From Sphingobacterium sp. (lineage in GTDB: Bacteria > Bacteroidota > Bacteroidia > Sphingobacteriales > Sphingobacteriaceae), in the NCBI GenBank assembly GCA_031253985.1, contig JAIRVH010000192.1, forward strand, positions 118,857-182,856: a stretch of DNA of 64,000 nt, given 5' to 3'. Below, piece after piece: positions 36,881-44,781 of the stretch. The notes under the pieces are model-generated. The model saw nothing but the letters and a program-made list of their open reading frames with translations. It was not told the origin of the DNA and did not search any database. The position numbers and the translations under genes are program-made. Numbering within the stretch: position 1 is the first letter of the stretch; each line of letters begins with the position of its first letter.

Positions 36881-37786
36881 ATGAAAGAACATGGTAAAAA
36901 CATACGGTTAGTACATAACCCGGCCGCTGGGGATGACACGAATGGAGATAAGGACGAACTATGTCAATTGATTGAAGATCTCGGCCACCAATGCACGGTC
37001 GTAACAAAAAAGGATGCGGTCAAAAAGATCGATCCGCAGACGGATATTATTGCCCTAGCAGGTGGTGACGGTACCATAAGAATGACTGTAATGGGTCTAT
37101 TGGAAAAAAAGTTAAGATTTAAAAGGCCAATAGCTATTCTGCCACAAGGCACTGCAAACAATATTGCTATTTCTCTCGGTATTCCCCTAGACTGTGAAAA
37201 AGCTATCGGTCTTTGGAGAAATTGCCTACTTAAAAAATTCGATGTTGGAATGGTCATAGGATTAGAAAGAAAACCCTTGTATTTTATTGAATCAATCGGT
37301 TTTGGTGTATTTCCATTACTGATGAAGAAAATGGACAAAAAAAATACGGAGCATCTTAGTGCAGAAGATGAAATCAAAACTGCATTAAGGCAGCTCCGCA
37401 AATTGGCAAAAGCATTTCCCGCTAAAAAACTAAAACTTACCGTAGCAGGCGGAAGTTTTGAAAAAGAATGCATTCTCGTTGAGGTCATGAATATCCCCAG
37501 CATGGGGCCACGGCTAGTGCTCGCTGCCGATGCTGATCCCGGAGATGGACTATTTGATATCGTCATCGTGACTGCCGATCAGCGTCAGGAACTCATAGAC
37601 TATATCGATGGACTATTGAATGGAACGGATATAGAATTTAAAATAAGCCCCATCCGAGCCAGTACATTAGCAATAGAATGGGAAGGTAAGGAAATACATA
37701 TTGATGATGAGCGCATGAGCTATCTCGGCCAACAGCTCAAGCTTACTATGCTTGAAAGTCTCGTAGAAATTGTCGCAGGAAAATAA
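36881..37786 (+). CDS. diacylglycerol kinase-family lipid kinase
   Basis: The product is about 301 residues from the ATG at 36881 (an ATG at 36863 adds six). It has the DAGK/NAD-kinase-like catalytic fold: IRLVHNPAAGDD at the N-terminus, IIALAGGDGTIRMTVMGL with the nucleotide-binding GGDGT (about 62-66) and LPQGTANNIAISLGIP. The C-terminal beta domain includes MNIPSMGPRLVLAADADPGD and ISPIRASTLAIEWEGK. The family phosphorylates diacylglycerol or related lipids. It is divergent from surE with about 50 bp between starts. It could equally act on a sphingoid base, which this group of bacteria makes. Confidence 0.85.
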   Translation: MKEHGKNIRLVHNPAAGDDTNGDKDELCQLIEDLGHQCTVVTKKDAVKKIDPQTDIIALAGGDGTIRMTVMGLLEKKLRFKRPIAILPQGTANNIAISLGIPLDCEKAIGLWRNCLLKKFDVGMVIGLERKPLYFIESIGFGVFPLLMKKMDKKNTEHLSAEDEIKTALRQLRKLAKAFPAKKLKLTVAGGSFEKECILVEVMNIPSMGPRLVLAADADPGDGLFDIVIVTADQRQELIDYIDGLLNGTDIEFKISPIRASTLAIEWEGKEIHIDDERMSYLGQQLKLTMLESLVEIVAGK

Positions 37787-37850
37787 ATAAGATCTAATTT
37801 CCCTCAACGATACACGCACAAAAGATGTTCTCTAATAAAAAATCAATCAA

Positions 37851-38111
37851 ATGGACAGATCGAAAAACAAAAATAACAGGCATCTAGGCATACTTATATT
37901 TCTCATGGCAGCTATCCCAAATCCGGATCCACGAGAACCAAGTCCAGACTTATCCAAGCAAGAGGATACATCCAAAAAAGATGATGATCCAAACACTGAT
38001 TTATCCGGTATCAAAGACGATCGGACTCATAACAGGGAGCAAGCGCAAGCCGAACAGAAAGAAAAGGACGATGAAGATAAACCTGATCTTTCTGGTGATA
38101 TCAATGTTTAG
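37851..38111 (+). CDS. small acidic hypothetical protein with DLS repeats
   Basis: This 86-residue protein has a short basic N-terminus, one weak hydrophobic stretch (HLGILIFLMAAIP, about 11-23) and a disordered D/E/K/P-rich remainder. The motif DLS occurs three times (SPDLSK, NTDLSG, KPDLSG), spaced 20-35 residues. I do not recognise a family. It lies 64 bp after the diacylglycerol-kinase-like gene in the same direction. The repeated motif favours real coding, but the length and composition leave doubt. Confidence 0.5.
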   Translation: MDRSKNKNNRHLGILIFLMAAIPNPDPREPSPDLSKQEDTSKKDDDPNTDLSGIKDDRTHNREQAQAEQKEKDDEDKPDLSGDINV

Positions 38112-38175
38112 GCAGCAATAAATTATTTGCTATTCGTACATTCGAGGCGCATACCTACAGATCGCCAAAAAGAGA

Positions 38176-38203
38176 TAGCGACATATAGCGACATATAGCG
38201 ACA
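38176..38203 (+). repeat. short tandem repeat, about 2.8 copies of a 10-bp unit
   Basis: TAGCGACATA is repeated twice in full and once in part (TAGCGACA). It lies in the spacer between the acidic small protein and the convergent recombinase-family gene. No other copies were noticed in the window. Confidence 0.6.
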
Positions 38204-38225
38204 GCTAGGTATGGCATTAAATCCC

Positions 38226-40244
38226 TTAACTTTTTCGAGGTGGGAAGAAAAACAATTTTGGATTTATCTTGAAATAGATCCAAACAGCCTTACCCATTTT
38301 AACCAATTCTTTGGACGATAGGTTTCGCGAGCGAAAGGCCAACATCAAGGATAAAGAGAAGCTGACCATAAAATTAAAGAATCCGATAATTCCTATCCCT
38401 AAAATACCCCAAACCCATATATCAGTAGACAGCTCCATGCCATGTCCAAACAGACCCAATGCCAAATTTCCGCTGGCAAACGTAATATGCCTTATATCCA
38501 AATTTAAACCTAAAAAAAGTCCGATGGAAGCTGTTGTGCCCATAAAGATTCCAAACCAAACATTGGATACAATACCCGCCCATTTTTTTTCATAAAATGA
38601 AGCTATTCTGTTTGTTTTTGCCTGTCCAAAGATCTTTTTCAACATGGGATGTTCCTGAATGCGATAATATACGGAGTTATGCTTGTCCCGGTTTGAAATA
38701 CTGCCAGCAATAATTCCGGAAAGAAATAAAAATACACCGGCAATAGATGCATGCAAGACCACAGGTGTCTTTATGGGATTGAGGTCATTGACCAGATGCA
38801 GCCACTTGGCACTAGCAATATTGACCTGAAACAACTGTTGAATTGCCCAAACAAGAAAAAGGCTCATCGGAAAGGCCATCGCAATGTTACCAACAAAGGC
38901 AATGAACTGTGAACGAAATAATCGTGCAAACAGTTCAGCAAATATCCAATAACGATGTTTATTACTCCCCTGCTCTGAGGCCCCCTGCTCAATCGCGTTG
39001 ACCAATGCGGATGCTGTCATTGCAGGCTGTTTGGTTGCCAAAGTTGCCCCAAATAGATAAATTAATGTAAAGCCAATGGCATAATTCAGACTATATAAAA
39101 ATGCATGGCCAAATTCACTGGTATGTATCTTACCCAACAATAATTTAATGATGCACATTACTCCTACAATGAGGCCTCCTCCACAGGCTGAACGGAACAT
39201 TTTCCAATATTCCTGTCTGCTTGAGGTAATATAATGCTCCCCAGTCTGTGCAGTATGATGTGTAATCTCATAAGCTAAAAGCTGTGTACTCTGTCCTGCC
39301 AATTTGCGAATATTGCTTTTTCGTGAATTGTAACCAATAAGAGTCCTCGCCAGCGTGATCGTCTTTTGTTTCTTTTCATCTGAATTGTCGATCACCAAAA
39401 AGGGCAAGATTTCCCTAATCCTTTCCAGCTGCTGCCGCATGCGCAAAAGGGATTGATTGACTTTTATGGAAATTCCAAAACGATGTGAATTGTCAAACGC
39501 TGTTTCAATATACGATTCGCATTGTCTATGAAGCACCCAAATCTGTTTATAAGATAGATCGTCCGAGGAAATAAATCTCTTATCCGACTGTAAAATACGA
39601 TCATTCAATTCGGTAAACTCCCGCATAATTGCAATAAAAGGACTATCAAAATTTTGAAACTCAGGTACCATCTTGTTTACATCTGTTTCCATTGCGCGGC
39701 CCGTGATGCGCTGAACCAACAGTTCCAGCCCATACAATATTTCGATCATTCCAAAACCGGTTTCATCATCATAAATCGTTTCAAATTTACATATGCGAAA
39801 CAGTTCATCAATTTGATCCTGTGGGACCGCAGCAATCCAGTCAGCATCACTAGGTTTGTAAAAAACCTGATTTAACAGATACTGCAAGGTAGATTTGGGT
39901 GGCTGAAAAGGCAGATACCGCTCGGTGATTCTTTTTTTAAGCTCATAAAAAAAGTCTGCATAACTAATAATACCTGTATCGGAAATCAACTGATCAAAAT
40001 CTTTACCAGCGAGGACTCTTTTAAGATAAAGCTGAAAGTCTTCCAGATCGGTGGGTGCGCCATGAAGATAGTCCAATAAAAATTGAATATCGACCTGATA
40101 AAGCAAATTGATACGTGTTGGACGAATAGCATCAACCAATAAAACTAAAAAATCAACGCTTATATAATCTGGATCCTGTAATTGATTTTTAAATCGTCCA
40201 AACAAACTTCTTACCTTGGTCTCTTTATCCTGTTCTTTTTTCAT
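38226..40244 (-). CDS. SpecificRecomb (PF10136)-type integral membrane protein, 'site-specific recombinase' by name only
   Basis: This 672-residue protein has a soluble helical N-terminal half (about 1-340, with ERYLPFQPPKSTLQYLLNQV) and a C-terminal half with about seven membrane helices (about 350-650), ending NPKLFFFPPRKS. The C-terminal RNLSSKELVKMGKAVWIYFK and FFFPP are hallmarks of the family called site-specific recombinase (Gcr) after a Neisseria protein. No tyrosine or serine recombinase motif is seen, and the membrane topology argues against DNA recombination. It is a stand-alone gene. Function unknown. Confidence 0.75.
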   Translation of the reverse strand: MKKEQDKETKVRSLFGRFKNQLQDPDYISVDFLVLLVDAIRPTRINLLYQVDIQFLLDYLHGAPTDLEDFQLYLKRVLAGKDFDQLISDTGIISYADFFYELKKRITERYLPFQPPKSTLQYLLNQVFYKPSDADWIAAVPQDQIDELFRICKFETIYDDETGFGMIEILYGLELLVQRITGRAMETDVNKMVPEFQNFDSPFIAIMREFTELNDRILQSDKRFISSDDLSYKQIWVLHRQCESYIETAFDNSHRFGISIKVNQSLLRMRQQLERIREILPFLVIDNSDEKKQKTITLARTLIGYNSRKSNIRKLAGQSTQLLAYEITHHTAQTGEHYITSSRQEYWKMFRSACGGGLIVGVMCIIKLLLGKIHTSEFGHAFLYSLNYAIGFTLIYLFGATLATKQPAMTASALVNAIEQGASEQGSNKHRYWIFAELFARLFRSQFIAFVGNIAMAFPMSLFLVWAIQQLFQVNIASAKWLHLVNDLNPIKTPVVLHASIAGVFLFLSGIIAGSISNRDKHNSVYYRIQEHPMLKKIFGQAKTNRIASFYEKKWAGIVSNVWFGIFMGTTASIGLFLGLNLDIRHITFASGNLALGLFGHGMELSTDIWVWGILGIGIIGFFNFMVSFSLSLMLAFRSRNLSSKELVKMGKAVWIYFKINPKLFFFPPRKS

Positions 40245-40359
40245 AAATTATAAAATCCTCTGGTTTAGATACCAATTTTAGGTGCATTTTGTTTTTTTAT
40301 CTAAAACAACTACTCACTAAATGATGTCAAACAACCGCCAGAATGGATGATTTTGATCA

Positions 40360-40390
40360 TTTGACATATACTTTTAATTCTATAATTTTA
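40360..40390 (+). promoter_or_regulatory. Bacteroidota-type promoter for the ArsR-half/VOC gene pair
   Basis: TTTG (40360-40363), a 19-base spacer and TAATTTTA (40383-40390) match the TTTG-N19-TAnnTTTG pattern with one mismatch. Transcription would start about 35-40 bp before the ATG at 40434. Confidence 0.5.
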
Positions 40391-40433
40391 CAGCTAAGAA
40401 GTTATAAATCAAAACTTAAGATCAGCATAAAAG

Positions 40434-40643
40434 ATGAAAATGAAAAATAATGATAAATTGAAGCCTGCAAAATTATGTTACGAACATATCGGTGGAAAAC
40501 TCGGCCAACTCCTATTGGAATCTCTGATAGAAAAAGGCTGGCTGGCGAAAACAGACCCCAACGATAAAAATCTCTATATCACTGCACTTGGAGAATCCCA
40601 ATTTACAGCGTTTGGTATTGACTTATCACAAATTAAATCCTGA
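40434..40643 (+). CDS. stand-alone C-terminal half of an ArsR-type regulator
   Basis: This 69-residue protein aligns by eye with the C-terminal effector/dimer part of YdfF-type ArsR regulators, whose pattern is CYDHLAG, then a helix, then a wing: here KLCYEHIGGKLGQLLLESLI (about 13-32) then LYITALGESQFTAFGID. The N-terminal DNA-binding half is absent, and upstream DNA holds a promoter rather than a lost 5' part. It is followed after 5 bp by a VOC-family gene. It may be a small effector-binding protein or a reduced regulator. The family assignment is from memory of the motif. Confidence 0.6.
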   Translation: MKMKNNDKLKPAKLCYEHIGGKLGQLLLESLIEKGWLAKTDPNDKNLYITALGESQFTAFGIDLSQIKS

Positions 40644-40648
40644 CTACT

Positions 40649-41014
40649 ATGAACTTACTATTGGATTACGACAATTTCTTTTTGCCCGCAGAAGACCTAG
40701 AGAGGGCCAAAGAATTTTATGAGAATCAACTTGGCCTCGAAACCAAATTCGACTTTTCGGATAAGGGGATGACCGCATTCAAGATAGGTGACAATGAACC
40801 GGCAATCATTCTTAGGACTGGACAACATGCGAAACCCACGATATGGTTTAAAGTCGCGGATGTTAAGACAGCGTATGAACATTTAAAGAAAAAGGGGATC
40901 TTATTTTTAAGCGAACCATTTGAAATCATGACGGGTTTAGCCGTTGAATTTAATGATCCTTTCGGAAATAAGCTCGGAATAACGGATTACTCCAACGTGA
41001 ACGGACATTTTTAG
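40649..41014 (+). CDS. VOC-family (glyoxalase/bleomycin-resistance fold) protein
   Basis: This 121-residue protein shows the paired beta-alpha-beta-beta-beta units of the VOC superfamily: LLDYDNFFLPAEDLERAKEF (5-24) with YENQLGLETKFDFSDKGMTA, and then TIWFKVADVKTAYEHLKKKG with a closing EFNDPFGNKLGITDY (about 100-115), where the conserved acidic metal ligand precedes DPFGN. Members are dioxygenases, isomerases, or drug- and fosfomycin-resistance enzymes. It follows the ArsR-half gene by 5 bp and is probably co-transcribed with it. The substrate is unknown. Confidence 0.85.
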   Translation: MNLLLDYDNFFLPAEDLERAKEFYENQLGLETKFDFSDKGMTAFKIGDNEPAIILRTGQHAKPTIWFKVADVKTAYEHLKKKGILFLSEPFEIMTGLAVEFNDPFGNKLGITDYSNVNGHF

Positions 41015-41054
41015 TATCTTAGTCAGAAGATAACTAATTAATTCAATAAACGTA

Positions 41055-41156
41055 ATGACAGACTGTGAACTTCAAAATATAGATCCAGAGGACATTGGCG
41101 ATGTACTCGTTAAAGTTGAAAAGTCATTTCATGTTAAAGTTCGGGCCATCAACTCC
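41055..41156 (+). pseudogene. in-frame remnant of a small gene fused ahead of the DUF1080 gene
   Basis: An ATG at 41055 opens 34 codons (MTDCELQNIDPEDIGDVLVK) that run in frame into the lipoprotein start at 41157. The segment resembles the start of small acidic Bacteroidota proteins of the form DIEDVLVKVEKSF, but the expected remainder is missing and a signal peptide follows directly. I read it as the 5' remnant of a deleted neighbour rather than part of the lipoprotein. The family resemblance is from memory. Confidence 0.45.
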
Positions 41157-41957
41157 ATGCGAAGAATTATCTATTCAATTTTAGCGACTAGTTTTATTTT
41201 TACAGGATGTGCAGGAGTAAAAGGTCAAGAAGACAATAACGGCTGGAAATCATTGTTTGGCGGCAAGGATATCAACGACTGGTTTGTTAAAATTCATCAT
41301 CATGACTTTGGTGTAAACTATGGAAATACGTTTAGAGTGGAAGATGGAATTATTAAAGTCAGGTATGATCAGTATGATGATTTTAATGATCAATTTGGTC
41401 ATTTATATTATAAAACACCCTTCTCTTATTATCATTTAAAGTTTGAATATCGATTTGTCGGTGAGCTCCACAAAGGAGCACCTTCCTATACGCTCCGTAA
41501 TAGCGGCGTTATGTTTCATTCACAAGATCCAAGGACCATGCTAAAAGAGCAGGATTGGCCTATTTCTGTCGAAATGCAGCTTTTGGGCGGATTGAGCGAT
41601 GGTCAGCCCCGCCCCACTGGTAATATGTGTTCTCCTGGGACTAATGTAATTTACCAAGGTAAAATAGCATCTTCCCATTGTTTAAATTCTACTTCGGAGA
41701 CCTATGATGGCGATCAATGGGTGAAAGGGGAACTGATTGTACTAGGCGATTCATTAATCAAACATATCATTAATGGAGATACGGTATTGGAATATTCGAA
41801 ACCTCAGATTGGGGGCGGTACAGCGAATGGATATGATCCGCAAATTAAGATCGATGGTAAATTATTGAGCAGTGGATTTATCGCATTGCAGAGTGAAGGC
41901 CAGCCCGTGGACTTTAAGAATATATGGATTAAAGAACTCCCTAAACCACAGAAATAA
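41157..41957 (+). CDS. DUF1080 (3-keto-disaccharide hydrolase-like) lipoprotein
   Basis: From the ATG at 41157 the product is 266 residues with a lipoprotein signal (IYSILATSFIFTGCAGV). The rest is a single concanavalin-like beta-sandwich of the DUF1080 family: GWKSLFGGKDINDWFVKI (near 35-52), SYYHLKFEYRFVG, RNSGVMFHSQDP, WPISVEMQLLGG and a closing GFIALQSEGQPVDFKNIWIK. Members bind or cleave sugars, and some hydrolyse 3-keto-disaccharides. An upstream in-frame ATG at 41055 would hide the signal, so I reject it. The substrate is not evident, and no other sugar-catabolic gene is adjacent. Confidence 0.85.
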   Translation: MRRIIYSILATSFIFTGCAGVKGQEDNNGWKSLFGGKDINDWFVKIHHHDFGVNYGNTFRVEDGIIKVRYDQYDDFNDQFGHLYYKTPFSYYHLKFEYRFVGELHKGAPSYTLRNSGVMFHSQDPRTMLKEQDWPISVEMQLLGGLSDGQPRPTGNMCSPGTNVIYQGKIASSHCLNSTSETYDGDQWVKGELIVLGDSLIKHIINGDTVLEYSKPQIGGGTANGYDPQIKIDGKLLSSGFIALQSEGQPVDFKNIWIKELPKPQK

Positions 41958-42133
41958 GGACTAAATAGGGAATGATAAATTATGCTAATTTTTCAGGAAA
42001 TAATCAAACAGTTGCTGTTCGAATAGCTAAGAGATCTTCAAAAACAATTTTTAAAATAGCAACTGATCAATAATGATTTATTATTTTTAAAGTAATAATG
42101 ATAAAAACAGCATATTAAAGATCAGATCGAGAT

Positions 42134-42511
42134 ATGGAGAAAATTACCAAAGAAGAAATTGCAGAGGCAGAGAACCAGCTTTTCCTGGCTCAGCTAGCCA
42201 GTAATGTGGATGCTCTGGACCTCCTACTGTATGACCATCTCGTTGCTGTAGCACCGGATGGTCAAATGCTAACAAAAGAAATGGATCTGAATGCACACAG
42301 ATCAAAAGCAATGATTATTGAAAATGCGTCAACAGAAATTGATGAGATCAGAATAATTGGAGATACTGCGCTTTCAGTGATTACAATGACGGCAAAAGGT
42401 AAAGTCATGGGAGCACCACTGGAAGGAAAATTCAGGTATTTTAGAGTGTGGAAACGCATTGACGACATGCTGAAAGTCGTTGGTGCAAGTTTTATGCAGC
42501 TTCCTCAATAA
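42134..42511 (+). CDS. NTF2-like (DUF4440/SnoaL-type) protein
   Basis: This 125-residue cytoplasmic protein has the NTF2-like cone fold pattern: ITKEEIAEAENQLFLAQLAS helix, DALDLLLYDHLVAVAPDGQM, then strands TEIDEIRIIGDTALSVITMT, GKFRYFRVWKRIDDMLKVVG. DUF4440 members are often calcium/calmodulin-dependent-kinase-like association domains or ketosteroid-isomerase relatives without known substrate. It stands alone, 35 bp before the DKNYY gene. No catalytic residues can be assigned. Confidence 0.8.
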   Translation: MEKITKEEIAEAENQLFLAQLASNVDALDLLLYDHLVAVAPDGQMLTKEMDLNAHRSKAMIIENASTEIDEIRIIGDTALSVITMTAKGKVMGAPLEGKFRYFRVWKRIDDMLKVVGASFMQLPQ

Positions 42512-42546
42512 GTGAGTAGAGAAGTAACGATAACACTGCAAAAAAC

Positions 42547-43617
42547 ATGTCAGAGATTATGAGAAAAATGAAAAAATACACTTTTTTTTTAGTTTGTGTT
42601 CTACTTTGTTTCTGTATCTCGTGCCGAAATATAGGCAAACCAATTGATAAACAAAAGTCAGGTTCCTATTTTATCGATTCAAAAGGACAGATCGCTTATT
42701 GTCAGAATGGAAATTGGTTTAGCTTGGGCATTTCGCAAATGCAGGCTGATGCACGATCGTTTGAAGTTTTGGCAGAAGATATAGCCAAGGACAAAAACGC
42801 GGTATACTTTCGAGGCATGACCCAAAAACTGGTAGATAAGAATTCTTTCTATGTCGACAATCAGATCCCGAAAGATCGTCTTCATGTCTATTATACCGAT
42901 CAGGTTCTAGGTTTTCAGATTATTCAGGGAGCAGATCCAAAAACATATGAACTTGTAAAGGATCATATAAACTGGGCCCGCGATAAAGACCATTACTTCT
43001 ACAGTAATGACATGATAAGAGCTGACCGCCAAACCTTTTCGTTCGTCAATGACTATTTTCTAAAGGATAAAGATTCTGTCTATGTATCGCCGAATATCGG
43101 TGCTTTTAAGGCTTTTGCCGCTAATATCGGAAAAGTTGAAGCGATCAACAAGTATTACATGAGAATTGACAATACAATTTTTTATCCCCCATTTCAGCAA
43201 GGATCAGATGTGGTGATGATGCCGTTTAATACCATTCATACAATTCGTGTATTGGATCAGGATCATATTGGTGTTAATAATAAAACCATATTATTCAGGG
43301 GAAAAAATTTTAAATATGAGCATGTTGATGCGTCCTCCTTTGAGTTATTCCCCCGGGATGAGAAGAACGATAGCTATGGAAGCAACTCCTATTCAAAAGA
43401 CAAAAGTAATGTGTATTATAATCAGGAAATAATCCTAGGGGCTGATCTAAAAACTTTTATACCCATAGGCCATGATTTCGGAAAAGACATAAAAAATGTG
43501 TTTTATCAAAAACAGCGGCTTGAGGGAGTAGATGCAAAAAGCTTTAAAAAGGAAGGTGATTTTTATAAAGACAAACTGGGTAACAAATTCAGTGCGCTCA
43601 CTGGAAATAAACTATAA
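42547..43617 (+). CDS. DKNYY-repeat lipoprotein
   Basis: This 356-residue protein has a lipoprotein signal (YTFFLVCVLLCFCISCRN); the true start may be the ATG at 42568. The mature part is a run of DKNYY-type repeats, each centred on a K-D-x-x-x-V-Y/F-x-x pattern: KDKNAVYFRG, RDKDHYFYSN, KDKDSVYVSP, KDKSNVYYNQ and KDIKNVFYQK, with intervening DAKSF or DLKTF turns. The family occurs in Gram-negative surface lipoproteins of unknown function. It is the last gene before the arsenic operon. Confidence 0.85.
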   Translation: MSEIMRKMKKYTFFLVCVLLCFCISCRNIGKPIDKQKSGSYFIDSKGQIAYCQNGNWFSLGISQMQADARSFEVLAEDIAKDKNAVYFRGMTQKLVDKNSFYVDNQIPKDRLHVYYTDQVLGFQIIQGADPKTYELVKDHINWARDKDHYFYSNDMIRADRQTFSFVNDYFLKDKDSVYVSPNIGAFKAFAANIGKVEAINKYYMRIDNTIFYPPFQQGSDVVMMPFNTIHTIRVLDQDHIGVNNKTILFRGKNFKYEHVDASSFELFPRDEKNDSYGSNSYSKDKSNVYYNQEIILGADLKTFIPIGHDFGKDIKNVFYQKQRLEGVDAKSFKKEGDFYKDKLGNKFSALTGNKL

Positions 43618-43849
43618 CCCTCCATTTCAATATACTTTTCTGTTGCCCCATTACTCACAAATTTGCCATCAACACACTAGCGCAGTGCTGCACAGCAATA
43701 ATATATGTTGTCGATAATGTAATAACCGATGAAATACAAATTTAAATCTAATTAGCATGGTTAACCATTCCAGCGGTAACTAGCTCTAAGCCCTATTGAT
43801 ATTAGGTGAGGGAGAAGACAATAAAGGCGACCGTTTGCATTTTATATAT

Positions 43850-43857
43850 TAAATTTG
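43850..43857 (+). promoter_or_regulatory. arsR promoter -7 element
   Basis: TAAATTTG matches TAnnTTTG exactly. It lies 15 bp upstream of the first ArsR operator and 48 bp before the arsR ATG, so a bound repressor would cover the transcription start. A TTTG occurs at 43834-43837, but the spacing of 12 bp is too short to count as the upstream element. Confidence 0.5.
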
Positions 43858-43871
43858 GAAATAAAACATAT

Positions 43872-43891
43872 ATATCGTAATATTGCGATAT
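43872..43891 (+). promoter_or_regulatory. ArsR operator palindrome 1
   Basis: ATATCG and CGATAT arms flank an 8-base AT-rich centre, 14 bp before the arsR ATG. An almost identical sequence precedes the DUF6428 gene (44255-44273), which supports a specific repressor site. Confidence 0.7.
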
Positions 43892-43904
43892 TAAAATCAT
43901 AAAC

Positions 43905-44234
43905 ATGGGACTTACTAAAACAGAAATATTTACAGAAGAGCAAAATCGGCTTGCCATTTTATTTAAAGTTTTGGGACACCCCGCCCGTGTAGCGATTCTC
44001 CAGTATATCATCAATCAAAAAGCCTGTATTTGCAATGATCTGGTTGAAGAGCTAGGCCTCGCTCAGGCAACCATCTCCCAACATTTGAAGGAACTGAAAA
44101 ATATCGGCATCATACAGGGAACTATCGAAGGAAAATCTGTCTGCTATTGTATCGACGATAGGATATGGGATAGTATAAAGACTGAACTAGAGAAGTTTTT
44201 TAATCAAGAAACGAAAGTTAAAAAATGTTGCTAG
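43905..44234 (+). CDS. arsR: ArsR-family arsenic/metal-responsive repressor
   Basis: This 109-residue winged-helix protein contains FKVLGHPARVAILQYI (about 20-35), the alpha3 motif ACICNDL with Cys 41 and Cys 43, equivalent to the arsenic-binding ELCVCDL region, and the recognition helix LAQATISQHLKEL (52-64). Extra cysteines lie at 80, 82, 108 and 109, the last two in a terminal KKCC. The protein represses its operon until As(III) binds. It is followed by DUF6428, an arsenate-reductase-like gene and acr3, and palindromes precede both transcription blocks. Confidence 0.92.
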   Translation: MGLTKTEIFTEEQNRLAILFKVLGHPARVAILQYIINQKACICNDLVEELGLAQATISQHLKELKNIGIIQGTIEGKSVCYCIDDRIWDSIKTELEKFFNQETKVKKCC

Positions 44235-44254
44235 CACATTTTTTTGCACTATAT

Positions 44255-44273
44255 AATCGTAATATAGCGATAT
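44255..44273 (+). promoter_or_regulatory. ArsR operator palindrome 2
   Basis: ATCGTAATATAGCGATAT (44256-44273) repeats operator 1 with a single difference. It lies between arsR and the DUF6428 gene, 33 bp before the latter's ATG, so a second repressed promoter probably sits here. Confidence 0.7.
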
Positions 44274-44305
44274 GACAATGTTAAAAACAAAGTAAAAAAA
44301 ATCTT

Positions 44306-44770
44306 ATGAAATTATCAGCAATCAAAGAACTCCTCCCCTCCTTGGAAAAGGTTGAATTTCAATTGGAAGACGGAACCTTCGTTCCCGAACACTTTCATGT
44401 AACTGAAATTGGACAGGTATCCAAGAATTTTATCGACTGTGGTGGTACAATCAGAAAAGAAACAGTAGTGAATTTCCAGCTCTGGAATGCCGATGATTAC
44501 GAACATAGGCTGAAACCTCAAAAATTATTAAATATCATCAGGCTATCAGAGAGTAAGTTGGGAATAGCGGATTCGGAGATCGAAGTTGAATATCAATCTG
44601 AAACGATCGGTAAATATGATCTCGATTTTAACGGAAAAAATTTTGTACTGAAGAATAAAAAAACGGCTTGTTTGGCTACTGATGCTTGCGGTATTCCCGC
44701 TGAGAAACCAACGATTAAATTAGGCTCAATCCAATCCTCTTGTTGCACTCCGAATTCGGGATGCTGCTAA
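44306..44770 (+). CDS. DUF6428 family protein of the arsenic operon
   Basis: This 154-residue soluble protein starts MKLSAIKELLPSLEKVEFQL and includes VPEHFHVTEIGQVSKNFIDCGG and LWNADDYEHRLKPQKLLNII, typical of DUF6428 proteins that sit in Bacteroidota ars operons. The C-terminus is cysteine-rich (AC in KKTACLATDACGIP, then SSCCTPNSGCC), suggesting metalloid or metal binding. It follows operator 2. The next gene's preferred ATG lies 11 bp after this stop. The exact role (chaperone or thiol carrier) is unknown. Confidence 0.82.
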   Translation: MKLSAIKELLPSLEKVEFQLEDGTFVPEHFHVTEIGQVSKNFIDCGGTIRKETVVNFQLWNADDYEHRLKPQKLLNIIRLSESKLGIADSEIEVEYQSETIGKYDLDFNGKNFVLKNKKTACLATDACGIPAEKPTIKLGSIQSSCCTPNSGCC

Positions 44771-44781
44771 ATTATCAGATT

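Noticed and set aside
38176..38203. Short tandem repeat considered as a CRISPR-like or attachment site
   Set aside because: Repeat units are contiguous without spacers, only 2.8 copies, and no integrase or cas gene is nearby.
38226..40244. Genuine mobile-element recombinase
   Set aside because: The family name suggests it, but membrane helices, absent catalytic motifs and no flanking repeats argue against mobility.
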